64,000 bases of DNA from Bradyrhizobium sp. 164. GTDB taxonomy: Bacteria; Pseudomonadota; Alphaproteobacteria; Rhizobiales; Xanthobacteraceae. A model generated the notes under the pieces. That model worked only from the letters and a program-made list of their open reading frames with translations. It was not told where the DNA came from and made no database searches. Both the position numbers and the translations under genes were made by a program. The stretch covers positions 372,001 through 436,000 of the forward strand of contig NZ_JADPKA010000110.1 in assembly GCF_023073715.1 (NCBI RefSeq). The letters are read 5' to 3'. Each line of letters opens with the position of its first letter. Within the stretch, counting starts at the first letter, position 1. Shown here piece by piece: positions 1-13,710 of this stretch.

Positions 1-183
1 CGAGTCCTGACAGGGCCACGGGTCCATTGCAGTCCATTGGCAGCCTCACGTCTGCTCTTGTTTCCAGGACAGTGAAATCCGCCACACTTCGTCACACGCT
101 GAAGTCGTATATCGTGCTGTCGGTTTGTTAAAACTTTCGCGCTCTAACGGCGCGCCTGCTTTTTCACGATTCGGATTTGGGCC

Positions 184-2958
184 ATGCATCACGCCGCTTC
201 GAAGCCGCCCTTTGACCCTTCGATCCAGGTTTCGCCAAATAATCCCTGTCCGTTCCTTCGCGGCCTCGTCGGCGAAGGCTTCATCGACGGCGAGACCGTC
301 CCGCTCAACACGCTATCGCAGACCATTGCGAATGCGAGCGGCGAGACGGGGGTGAAGAAGATATCGGCCCGCATCCAGGTTCGCGGCGTTGCGCTCATCG
401 CCAACGGTATCAGTCACATCCTGAAGACCATCTGGTCGGGCCCGCAGCTCGACGCGTTGCGCGGCGGTCCGCTCGACAAGCGCGGCGCCGGCTCGCGCAT
501 CCTCGGCGTTGACGGCAAGGTCAACGAGGACGAGATCGCGCGGCTCGCGAGCTTCGGCCGGACCTACACCGATCCCAACACCGGCATCGGCGAGGTTGGC
601 CTCAACGCCGTCGAAATCAAGACCTTCATGCACGACAACCTTCAGCGCGCCGGCAGCGCCGCACGCTGGTACGACCCGCTGCTGATGAAGTTCGAATGGC
701 CCATCCTCCTGAAGATCATGGGCAAGGGTAAGAAGGGCGAGGAGCGTTATCTCAGCGTGGCCGACGTGCGCACGCTGTTCGAGCAGCGCAAATTCCCGGA
801 CCGTATCAACCAGCGGATCGTGTCGCAGCCGCTGCTGTCGGCCTGCCAGCTCGGCTTTCGTTGGACGGTCGCGCTCACAGCGGTCGTGATCGGTCTCGGT
901 CTCCTCGCCCTCGTCGCGGTCGCCGAATTCCCCAACCAGGTCCGCGCCTTGCTGCCGCAGAAGGGCATTCTCGTGAATCTTCTGCCGCCACCGTTGCCGC
1001 AGCTGCCGGAGACGAAAGCGGCCTATTGGCTTGAGCAAAACTGGTCGTTGAAGGACCGGCACTGGTTCCACCATGCCAGCCAAGGCACTGCGACCTTCCC
1101 GGTGCCCTATGAGTGGTTCGTGGCGCTGGAGCAGCCGCGCCTTCATCTGTTCTCGAAGCCGGGCATGATGAAGGACAGCGCCTATCTCGAGCGCTTCGGC
1201 TTCATCCCGAGCCCGCAGTCGATCCTGACCGACACGGCGACGCTGCGCCGGTTCGGCTACGCCAATGTCTACGAAACGACGCCGGTGTCGGACTGGTCGA
1301 CGAGATGGACGCCGACGGAGAACGTCGACGGCCTGCCGGTTGGCTTCGCGCGGATGACCGGTGTCGTCGATCCCGCGACGGGCCGCCGCGAAGAGGATAA
1401 GATCGGGCTGACCTGCGCGGCCTGTCATACCGGCCAGATCCATTATCAGGACGTCGACGTCCGCTTCGACGGCGGTCCGGCGATGACCGACCTGAAGAAG
1501 CTCGAGCTCGCGACCGGCCTGTCGATCGCCTACACGCTGCACGTTCCGTTCCGCTTTCAACGCTTCGCCGATCGCGTGCTCGGCGCTGAGGCCAGCAAGA
1601 CGGACCGCGCCGCGCTCAAGCAGAAGCTCAGCACGATCGGCACCTTCCTGATCGATTGGGCAAAAACCCAGCAACAAACGATCGAAGGCAAGACAACCTG
1701 GGACGGCAAGCAGCAGAAGGATACCGAGGAAGGGTTCGGCCGGCTCGATGCCCTCAACCGCATCGGCAATCAGGTCTTTTCGCAAGATCTCGCTCTGAGC
1801 GGCGTCAAGGGATTCGAGAAGAACCTGCACGCCCAGGACGCGCCGGTCAGCTACCCCGCGATCTGGACCGTGCCGTGGTTCAAGTTCGCCCAGTACGACG
1901 CCTCGATCGAGCAGCCGCTGATCCGCAACGCCGGCGAAGCCCTCGGCGTGACGGCCCTGCTTAACCTGTCCGATGCCTATCCAGAGGACAGGCTGTGGCG
2001 CTCCTCGGTGAACATCACGACACTCGGCTGGATCGAGGACTTGCTGAGAGGCCCCGATCCGTTCAAGGCCGCCGATCCTTCCTCCGGTCCGAAGTTCGGC
2101 GGCCTGCTCGCGCCGAAATGGCCCTCGCAGATCCTCGGCGATGCCTGGAGGCTGAAGCCTGATCGCGTCGAACGCGGCCGTGCGATCTACACCGAGATGT
2201 GCTCCGGATGCCATCTGCCCGCCGTCGACAGCCCGGCCTTCTGGTCATCGAAGCATTGGGAGCCGAGCGGCGACAGCAAGGTCCTGAACGCGGTGACGAT
2301 CCCCCTCGACGAGATCAAGACGGATCCCGAACAGTCCCTTGTCCTCAGCAAGAGGACCGTCGATGTGCCCGGCTTCCTGAAGGTGAACACGGCCGATCTC
2401 CAGAAATGGTGGCAATGCGACATCCCGACCGCAAGCACCTCGCCCAACGAGATGATCTATGCGCTCGGCCTGATGACGGTGGTCGATCTCGTCGCCCGCA
2501 AATGGATGGACGACGAGAAGATGCCGGAGGCCGAGCGGGCGAAATTATGGAATCTCGCGCGCAAGAACTGTCTCAATCCCGCGCCTGATCCGCGCTATCG
2601 CGCGCGGCCACTGAACGGCATCTGGGCCACCGCACCTTACCTGCACAACGGTTCGGTACCTTCACTGTATTGGTTGCTGAAGCCGGCGGGCGAGCGCCCG
2701 CAAAAATTCTGCATGGGCCGCCGCGACTATGATCCCGAGACCGTCGGTTTTGCAGTCACCGACAACGAGCGTTGCAAGACCGGCGAAACGGAATTCTCTG
2801 CGACGGGATCGGACGGCAAGCCGATCCAGGGCAACAGCGTGCTCGGCCATTCCTTCGAGCGCAAGGAAGGCGATCCGAAGCGCCCCGGCGTCATCGGCCG
2901 CGCGTTCAAGGACGATGCCGAGCGCTACGATTTGATCGAGTATTTGAAGACGCTGTGA
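184..2958 (+). CDS. RoxA-type di-haem cytochrome c protein with an N-terminal extra domain
   Basis: A 924-residue protein with two c-type haem motifs, CAACH at residues 411-415 and CSGCH at 673-677, plus the late motif YLHNGSVPSLY that is typical of the di-haem peroxidase/RoxA (rubber oxygenase) superfamily. A single membrane segment at about residues 226-250 precedes the cytochrome part, so the haem domain is probably periplasmic and anchored. The roughly 220 residues before the membrane segment are not part of known RoxA proteins. They open with NNPCPFLRGLVGEGF (Cys22), which resembles the Pro-Cys-Pro proximal-ligand motif of haem-thiolate chloroperoxidases, and later contain an EF-hand-like stretch DGKVNEDE. 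The start is the ATG after a weak GGATTTGGG site. The family is clear; substrate and the role of the N-terminal domain are unknown. It stands alone. Confidence 0.8.
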   Translation: MHHAASKPPFDPSIQVSPNNPCPFLRGLVGEGFIDGETVPLNTLSQTIANASGETGVKKISARIQVRGVALIANGISHILKTIWSGPQLDALRGGPLDKRGAGSRILGVDGKVNEDEIARLASFGRTYTDPNTGIGEVGLNAVEIKTFMHDNLQRAGSAARWYDPLLMKFEWPILLKIMGKGKKGEERYLSVADVRTLFEQRKFPDRINQRIVSQPLLSACQLGFRWTVALTAVVIGLGLLALVAVAEFPNQVRALLPQKGILVNLLPPPLPQLPETKAAYWLEQNWSLKDRHWFHHASQGTATFPVPYEWFVALEQPRLHLFSKPGMMKDSAYLERFGFIPSPQSILTDTATLRRFGYANVYETTPVSDWSTRWTPTENVDGLPVGFARMTGVVDPATGRREEDKIGLTCAACHTGQIHYQDVDVRFDGGPAMTDLKKLELATGLSIAYTLHVPFRFQRFADRVLGAEASKTDRAALKQKLSTIGTFLIDWAKTQQQTIEGKTTWDGKQQKDTEEGFGRLDALNRIGNQVFSQDLALSGVKGFEKNLHAQDAPVSYPAIWTVPWFKFAQYDASIEQPLIRNAGEALGVTALLNLSDAYPEDRLWRSSVNITTLGWIEDLLRGPDPFKAADPSSGPKFGGLLAPKWPSQILGDAWRLKPDRVERGRAIYTEMCSGCHLPAVDSPAFWSSKHWEPSGDSKVLNAVTIPLDEIKTDPEQSLVLSKRTVDVPGFLKVNTADLQKWWQCDIPTASTSPNEMIYALGLMTVVDLVARKWMDDEKMPEAERAKLWNLARKNCLNPAPDPRYRARPLNGIWATAPYLHNGSVPSLYWLLKPAGERPQKFCMGRRDYDPETVGFAVTDNERCKTGETEFSATGSDGKPIQGNSVLGHSFERKEGDPKRPGVIGRAFKDDAERYDLIEYLKTL

Positions 2959-3051
2959 GCACCGCCATTTGCTTCGTCGCAAGAGCTCCTCGCAATAACG
3001 GAGGATGAGGATTCTCTGCAGGTCCACACCACTCTTGCGGAACCAGGGCTC

Positions 3052-3999
3052 TCACTTGAACAGCGGCGTGCCCGGCACGAAGGCGTCGAAGGCGGCCCAG
3101 AACTGGGAGCGGTAACGGTCCTGCTCCTGGAGTATCTCGTGCTTCGAGCCCGCGATGACGAGATGCGAGCCGGCGCGCAAATGATAGGCGAACTCCTCGA
3201 TCGCAGCGGTGGAGACCACGGTGTCGCTGGAGGCCGCCAGCATCAGGATTGGCTGGCGGATCTCTGACGGATATTTCACGCGCTTGAAGGTTTGCATCGC
3301 GCTGAAGGCAGCGTCGGCCCAGGCCACCGTCGGGGACGCCAGCCCCAGCGTCGGATCCTCCTCCAGGATCGCGACATTGCGCGCATAGCGCACGGGATCG
3401 CTGGTCAAGGGATTGTTGATGAAGGGATCGAGCCCGGTGATGCGGCTGCTGCCGCCGGGGACATAACGGCTGCCCTGCCCGAACAGGCGCATCGTCTTTA
3501 TGAGCGCGCGGGCCGGAAACGACGTGGTGCGGCCAGGCAGGTCGATCATCGGCGCCGACAGCACCATGCGGTCGAACCAGCGCTTGCCGGCATGCGCGAC
3601 CCGCAGCAGCACCGTGCCGCCCATGGAATGGGCGAGCGCAAAGAACGGCGGCGGGCAATCCGGCAACACCACCTGCTGCACGAAGGTCTCGACGTCCACC
3701 TCGAAATCGGCGAAGTCGCGCACATAGCCCTTGCGCGGATCGCGCAGGCGGCGCGAGGAATGGCCCTGTCCGCGCCAGTCGATCATCGCCACCGCAAAGC
3801 CGCGGTCGCGCAAATCCCGGACCGTCTCGAAATATTTCTCGATCTGCTCGCTGCGCCCGGTGAAGACGCAGACCGTGCCCTTGCGGCCCGCCGGCGGCGC
3901 CCAGCGCGCAAAGCGCAACTCGGCGCCATCGGGGGTCTTGATGGTGCCGCTGACGACGTTTTCGGGGACGGGATTGGACGGGATCGAGACCAGCGTCAT
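3052..3999 (-). CDS. alpha/beta hydrolase, lysophospholipase/monoacylglycerol lipase type
   Basis: A 315-residue cytoplasmic serine hydrolase of the PldB/monoglyceride-lipase group. The nucleophile elbow AHSMGG places the catalytic Ser near residue 125. A late Asp (SSDTVVS) and His (GSKHEIL) complete the triad. DWRGQGHS, typical of this subfamily, lies near residue 74. No signal peptide is seen. The frame can be extended six codons to a TTG at 4017, but the ATG at 3999 is the more natural start. It is convergent with the cytochrome gene and divergent from hsp20. Substrate is probably a lyso- or monoacyl lipid, by family inference only. Confidence 0.85.
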   Translation of the reverse strand: MTLVSIPSNPVPENVVSGTIKTPDGAELRFARWAPPAGRKGTVCVFTGRSEQIEKYFETVRDLRDRGFAVAMIDWRGQGHSSRRLRDPRKGYVRDFADFEVDVETFVQQVVLPDCPPPFFALAHSMGGTVLLRVAHAGKRWFDRMVLSAPMIDLPGRTTSFPARALIKTMRLFGQGSRYVPGGSSRITGLDPFINNPLTSDPVRYARNVAILEEDPTLGLASPTVAWADAAFSAMQTFKRVKYPSEIRQPILMLAASSDTVVSTAAIEEFAYHLRAGSHLVIAGSKHEILQEQDRYRSQFWAAFDAFVPGTPLFK

Positions 4000-4058
4000 A
4001 GGCGGGAAGTACTGCAAATCAAGGGGCTAAAGCGCCGAAAAGGCGCAAATGCCGCCCT

Positions 4059-4086
4059 CTTGAACGCCGTCTCGTTCCACCCATAT
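4059..4086 (+). promoter_or_regulatory. sigma32 (RpoH) heat-shock promoter of hsp20
   Basis: CTTGAAC at 4059-4065, a 14-base spacer, then CCCATAT at 4080-4086. This is an almost exact match to the RpoH consensus CTTGAAA-N13-15-CCCATnT. Transcription would begin near 4093, leaving a leader of about 113 bases before hsp20, the right size for a ROSE thermometer. Confidence 0.85.
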
Positions 4087-4092
4087 CATTTT

Positions 4093-4208
4093 CGTGCAGG
4101 CCGCTACCAGTGTTTCGGAACCGGAACATCAGGCTGCACACAGACGAAAGCCCGGCCCGATTGGCGGGCGGGTTACCCAACAGTCGCTCTATGGAGGACT
4201 TGACCATG
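4093..4208 (+). promoter_or_regulatory. ROSE-like RNA thermometer in the hsp20 leader
   Basis: The leader contains a GC-rich hairpin (4151-4159 with 4165-4172, one bulge). Its 3' end has the hallmark ROSE arrangement: TCGCT (4184-4188) sits just before ATGGAGGA (4191-4198), so the ribosome-binding site GGAGG can be closed by CUC/GAG pairing with a non-canonical G-G pair. ROSE elements of this design control small heat-shock genes in Bradyrhizobium and other rhizobia: the hairpin melts at heat-shock temperature and frees the ribosome site. The 5' boundary is inferred from the promoter. Confidence 0.8.
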
Positions 4209-4673
4209 CGTAGCTATGATCTCACCCCGTTCTATCGTTCCACCGTCGGCTTCGACCGCCTCTTCAGCCTGCTCGACCAGGCAACATCGGACGGCAGCCC
4301 CGGTTATCCCCCCTACAACATCGAGCGCACCGGCGAGAACGCCTACCGCATCACCGTTGCGGTCTCTGGCTTCGCCAAGGATGAGCTCTCCATCGTCGCG
4401 AAGGAAAACACGCTGACGATCAAGGGCGAGAAAGTCGCCAACGAGAACTCGCAATCCGAAGTGCTCTACCGCGGCATCGCCGCGCGTGCCTTCGAGCGCG
4501 CCTTCCAGCTTGCCGACTTCGTGCAGGTGAAGGACGCCTCGCTCGAGAATGGCCTGCTTCACGTCGACCTCGTACGCGAGATTCCCGAGGCCAAGAAGCC
4601 GCGCCAGATCGCGATCAACACCAGCGCCCCGAAGGCGCAGGTGATCGAGAGCTCCGCGCAAGCCGCCGCGTAA
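4206..4673 (+). CDS. small heat-shock protein, Hsp20 family, class A
   Basis: A 155-residue IbpA/HspA-like holdase. It starts MRSYDLTPFYRSTVGFDRLF, the N-terminal signature of rhizobial class A small heat-shock proteins, followed by the alpha-crystallin domain (about residues 35-130) with its AFERAFQLADFV strand region and a C-terminal tail. It binds unfolding proteins in the cytoplasm under heat stress. The ATG at 4206 is fixed by GGAGG eight bases upstream. The longer in-frame reading from 4110 runs through the leader RNA and is not credible. Control is by an RpoH promoter plus a ROSE-like thermometer, and an intrinsic terminator follows. Confidence 0.93.
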   Translation: MRSYDLTPFYRSTVGFDRLFSLLDQATSDGSPGYPPYNIERTGENAYRITVAVSGFAKDELSIVAKENTLTIKGEKVANENSQSEVLYRGIAARAFERAFQLADFVQVKDASLENGLLHVDLVREIPEAKKPRQIAINTSAPKAQVIESSAQAAA

Positions 4674-4985
4674 AGGCACGTCACTTCCAAGTTGCGAGAA
4701 CGCCCCGGTGCCCCGGGGCGTTTTTTTCGTTCGTGATCGCGCCTCCCGCCGTCGTTCTGGCGAAGGCGACGACCCACACCCCAGCGAGACGATTGGCGAA
4801 GACTCGCCTCCGGCACGAACACCTCACTTCGGCCGATAGACCTCGCGGTATGGGTTCTGGCCTTCGCCACGACACCGTTTCTGTGCCGCTATTGCACCGC
4901 ATCACAGAGCAGTGAAGTCGCGTAACGCGGCCACCCCTCCCTCCGTCCTATGGTCATCGAAACCAAAACGAGACGGAAAACGATC
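4674..4985. other. gene-free stretch between hsp20 and the exported hydrolase
   Basis: Apart from the hsp20 terminator at 4701-4727 I see no convincing gene, promoter or repeat here. Short open frames lack ribosome-binding sites. Confidence 0.6.
4701..4727 (+). terminator. intrinsic terminator of hsp20
   Basis: Perfect stem CGCCCCGG/CCGGGGCG with loop TGCC, followed by seven T. It lies 28 bases after the hsp20 stop codon. Confidence 0.9.
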
Positions 4986-5756
4986 ATGACACTCTGGCGC
5001 AGCCTTTTCGTCGCCGCGAGCCTTTTAGCGGCCCCCATCCGCCTTGCCGACGCGCAGACACCGCAAACAGTGAAAGCCAACAACGTCGTGCTGGTGCACG
5101 GCGCCTGGGCCGACGGCTCGAGCTGGTCGGAGGTGATCCCGATCCTCCAGGCCGCAGGCCTGCACGTGACCGCCGTGCAGAATCCGCTGTCGTCGCTTGC
5201 GGACTCGGTCGACGCGACCAAGCGCGTACTGGCTGAACAGGACGGACCGACCGTGCTGGTCGCGCATTCCTGGGGCGGCACCGTGATCAGCCAGGTCGGC
5301 ACTGACCCGAAGGTCACCGGCCTCGTCTATGTCGCTGCACGTGCTCCCGACGCGAACGAGGATTTCGTCGCGCTGTCCAAGCAGTTTCCGGCGGGACCTG
5401 CCCGCGCAGGCATTGTCGAGCGCGACGGCTACACAAAACTCTCGGAAGACGCCTTCCTGAAATATTTCGCCAATGGCGTGAAGTCGGAGCAGGCCAAGGA
5501 GCTCTACGCGGTGCAATGGCCAACCGCAGCCTCAATCTTCGCCGGCCGCACCACGGAAGCTGCATGGCACAGCAAGCCGGCCTGGTACGCGGTGTCGAAG
5601 AACGACTACACCATCAATCCCGATCTCGAACGTTTCCTCGCCAAGCGCATGAACGCCACCACGATCGAGCTCGATGCCGGCCACCTCTCGCTGGTGTCGC
5701 ATCCGAGGGAAGTGGCGAAGCTGATCCTGAACGCGGCGGGGTATGGGCATAGCTGA
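4986..5756 (+). CDS. exported alpha/beta hydrolase, EstC-like
   Basis: A 256-residue hydrolase with a signal peptide (MTLWRSLFVAASLLA..., cleavage likely after ADA at residue 23), so periplasmic or secreted. The mature protein begins with VVLVHGAWADGSSW, the oxyanion-hole region of the EstC/salicylate-esterase-like group. VAHSWGG places Ser95, and DAGHLSL near the C-terminus supplies the His. The start at 4986 is chosen over the in-frame ATG at 4950 because only 4986 puts the hydrophobic signal at the N-terminus. Probable carboxylesterase with unknown substrate. A strong terminator follows. Confidence 0.85.
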   Translation: MTLWRSLFVAASLLAAPIRLADAQTPQTVKANNVVLVHGAWADGSSWSEVIPILQAAGLHVTAVQNPLSSLADSVDATKRVLAEQDGPTVLVAHSWGGTVISQVGTDPKVTGLVYVAARAPDANEDFVALSKQFPAGPARAGIVERDGYTKLSEDAFLKYFANGVKSEQAKELYAVQWPTAASIFAGRTTEAAWHSKPAWYAVSKNDYTINPDLERFLAKRMNATTIELDAGHLSLVSHPREVAKLILNAAGYGHS

Positions 5757-5774
5757 GGAACGATGGCCTGATGC

Positions 5775-5810
5775 AAAGGCGCCCGAGATTGTCGGGCGCC
5801 TTTCATTTTT
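5775..5810. terminator. intrinsic terminator between convergent genes
   Basis: Twelve-base stem AAAGGCGCCCGA/TCGGGCGCCTTT with loop GATTG or similar, followed by T-rich CATTTTT on the plus strand. The A run before the stem could also serve the convergent minus-strand gene. Confidence 0.85.
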
Positions 5811-5895
5811 GCCCACATCTCTCCGCAGCGTCCTGGTGAAAGCCAGGACGACACCGAGGAATTTAAGACGGGCCGTCGCGTCAAGCAGCAGCTCG

Positions 5896-6678
5896 CTAAT
5901 CCAGGCCCTGTGCGGCCGGCATCTCCTGGGTCGGCATGATCGCCGGCGCCGGCTTGGCCTGAGCGACGGTTGGCGGGGCCGCCTGCGGAGCGGCCTCGGC
6001 AGGCTTTGCGGCCACGGCAGTGGTCTGCTGCGCGGGCCGTGCCTGTACCGGCGGCGGCGCCTGAGCCTCCTGCCGCGCGGGTTCGGCCGGCTTCGCCGCG
6101 GCCACCGGCGTCGCCCCGCGCCGCGGGGCAGCCTTGGGCATCGGCACCGTGCGGCTGGCGACATGCGGAATCGAAGCCGGCGGGCGCGGCGGGCCGCTGC
6201 GGATCACCGTCGGCGGCGGGAGCGCGCTTTGCGGGCCGTAAGGCGCGACCGCGTGCTCGTCATAGGCGGGCGCCATGCCGTAGGCGTCACTGGCGCGCAT
6301 GAAGCGGATGATCCGTCCGTCGCGGGCGTCGATCACCAGCCGGCCATCGTCGCCGCGATGGTCGATCACTGCGATGGTGTAGACGCTGCCGCGCAGGCGC
6401 GGGATGCCGAGCGGCGAGAAGCCGTTTTCGCGCAGCACCGCATAGACCTCGGTCGACGGCAGCAGCACCGGGGCCGGACCGCGCCCCTCGGAGCCGTAGC
6501 CATAGCCGTAACGCGGCGGCGGTGGCGGCGCGGCCTCCGGCGGCGCATAGGGTCCGTCGAAATCCGACACTGCGATAACGCCCCCTCTCCCGATACCGTT
6601 CGGAGGAGCCTGCGCATGCCCCGCACTTGCGGCCAGCGCCAGCGCGGCGGCAGCCACACATCCTGTGAAAAACTTCAT
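5896..6678 (-). CDS. secreted Pro/Ala-rich protein of unknown function
   Basis: A 260-residue protein not assigned to a family. A clear signal peptide starts MKFFTGCVAAAALALAASAGHA. Next come a Pro-rich stretch (PPEAAPPPPP), a compact central part (about residues 70-120) containing VYAVLRENGFSPLG and HRGDDGRLVIDARDGRIIRF, then a low-complexity tail of Pro, Ala, Lys and Gln. The central part looks like a PepSY-type or small beta domain (inference), and the tail suggests a periplasmic linker or cell-wall contact. The start at 6678 has AGGAG ten bases upstream; the frame continues upstream without a signal sequence and is rejected. Such proteins are common in Bradyrhizobiaceae. Confidence 0.7.
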   Translation of the reverse strand: MKFFTGCVAAAALALAASAGHAQAPPNGIGRGGVIAVSDFDGPYAPPEAAPPPPPRYGYGYGSEGRGPAPVLLPSTEVYAVLRENGFSPLGIPRLRGSVYTIAVIDHRGDDGRLVIDARDGRIIRFMRASDAYGMAPAYDEHAVAPYGPQSALPPPTVIRSGPPRPPASIPHVASRTVPMPKAAPRRGATPVAAAKPAEPARQEAQAPPPVQARPAQQTTAVAAKPAEAAPQAAPPTVAQAKPAPAIMPTQEMPAAQGLD

Positions 6679-7167
6679 GGTCGAGACGCTCCTGTCAGGC
6701 CCCCCGACGGCGGCCCTCTTTCGCTTCGCGCGGCGTGGCGCGCCTTCCGAAGGGTTGATCCGAAGCTTCATTCGGGATTTCGGCGCCCGCGGGGCCGGAT
6801 CGGGGCACGTTTGCTTCAAAACCGGGGCTGCCGGCCTACGGAAAGCGGGAATTGACACCTCGGGAATCGGGACTTGTGCGCGCTTGTGTGCTAGACAAAA
6901 ATTTGGCAAGGTGATGGTTAGGACAGGAAAGCTGTCTCAATTTTGCTTGCGGTCCCCGGCATGGGGATTGCAGCGAAAGCGGTGCTCTCGAGCGCCGGGA
7001 AGGTACCAGGCAAAGCCGTTCTCGGGGACGAAGAACGCCTAGGCCTGAATTTAAGAAAATGCGGCTCGCTAGCGGACGAGCGGTGACCCAGAGGCGGGTG
7101 CCGCGGAACGCCCAAGGTGCGCCGAAGATGGCGGTGAGGCAGCTTGCCGCATGGAGAGGACAGGACA
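6679..7167. other. gene-free region upstream of gltB
   Basis: About 490 bases between the divergent secreted-protein gene and gltB. It must hold the gltB promoter. A TTGACA occurs at 6852-6857, but no good -10 lies at 16-18 bases, so I do not assign a promoter. Short open frames here look like chance. Confidence 0.5.
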
Positions 7168-11901
<4,734 letters not shown>

Positions 11902-11908
11902 AGAATAA

Positions 11909-12013
11909 CCTCATGGTGAGGAGGCGCGGAGCGCCGTCTCGAACCATGAGGCCACCATCCGGGACCTCATCCTTCGAGACGCGGCGCGAAAGGGCGCCGC
12001 TCCTCAGGATGAG
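11909..12013. repeat. paired palindromic intergenic repeat between gltB and gltD
   Basis: Two hairpin-forming units. The first (11909-11952) runs from CCTCATGGT to ACCATGAGG. The second (11975-12013) runs from CCTCATCCT to AGGATGAGG with inner GCGGCGC/GCGCCGC. It resembles a dispersed Bradyrhizobium intergenic palindrome and may act as an mRNA-processing or stability element inside the gltB-gltD transcript (inference). Confidence 0.75.
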
Positions 12014-12056
12014 GAGTGAGAGAACAAACGACTAAGCGGCAGGGACTACGGGTTTA

Positions 12057-13508
<1,452 letters not shown>

Positions 13509-13542
13509 TCGCGGCTCGCGCAGCAGCCAAGCTTCAAATGAC

Positions 13543-13662
13543 GCTGTCATCGTCCGCGGAGGCGGACGATCCAGTATTCCAGAGGCTCTCCTTAGAGGGC
13601 ACGCACTCACCACATCCGCCGCGGCGTACTGGATGCCCCCGCCTGCGCGGGGGCATGACAGC
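13543..13662. repeat. palindromic intergenic repeat
   Basis: Ends are inverted (GCTGTCAT at 13543-13550 and ATGACAGC at 13655-13662) with inner hairpins CGTCCGC/GCGGACG-like and CCCCCGCctGCGCGGGGG. It sits between the convergent gltD and beta-barrel genes and may serve as a terminator for both. Confidence 0.7.
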
Positions 13663-13710
13663 GGAGTGGGGACGAGATAGCGTAGCCTCGAACGACGCGC
13701 CCCGTCTTAC

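Noticed and set aside
1..183. Promoter or partial gene before the di-haem cytochrome gene
   Set aside because: No clear sigma site and no continuing reading frame from the left edge that looks coding.
313..2214. 633-codon open frame antisense to the di-haem cytochrome gene
   Set aside because: High-GC mirror frame; no start signal or recognisable domain, and it lies wholly opposite a gene with clear haem motifs.
4110..4205. N-terminal extension of Hsp20
   Set aside because: Falls within the ROSE-like leader; GGAGG and the class A N-terminus fix the start at 4206.
6852..6880. TTGACA as a gltB promoter
   Set aside because: No acceptable -10 at 16-18 bases.
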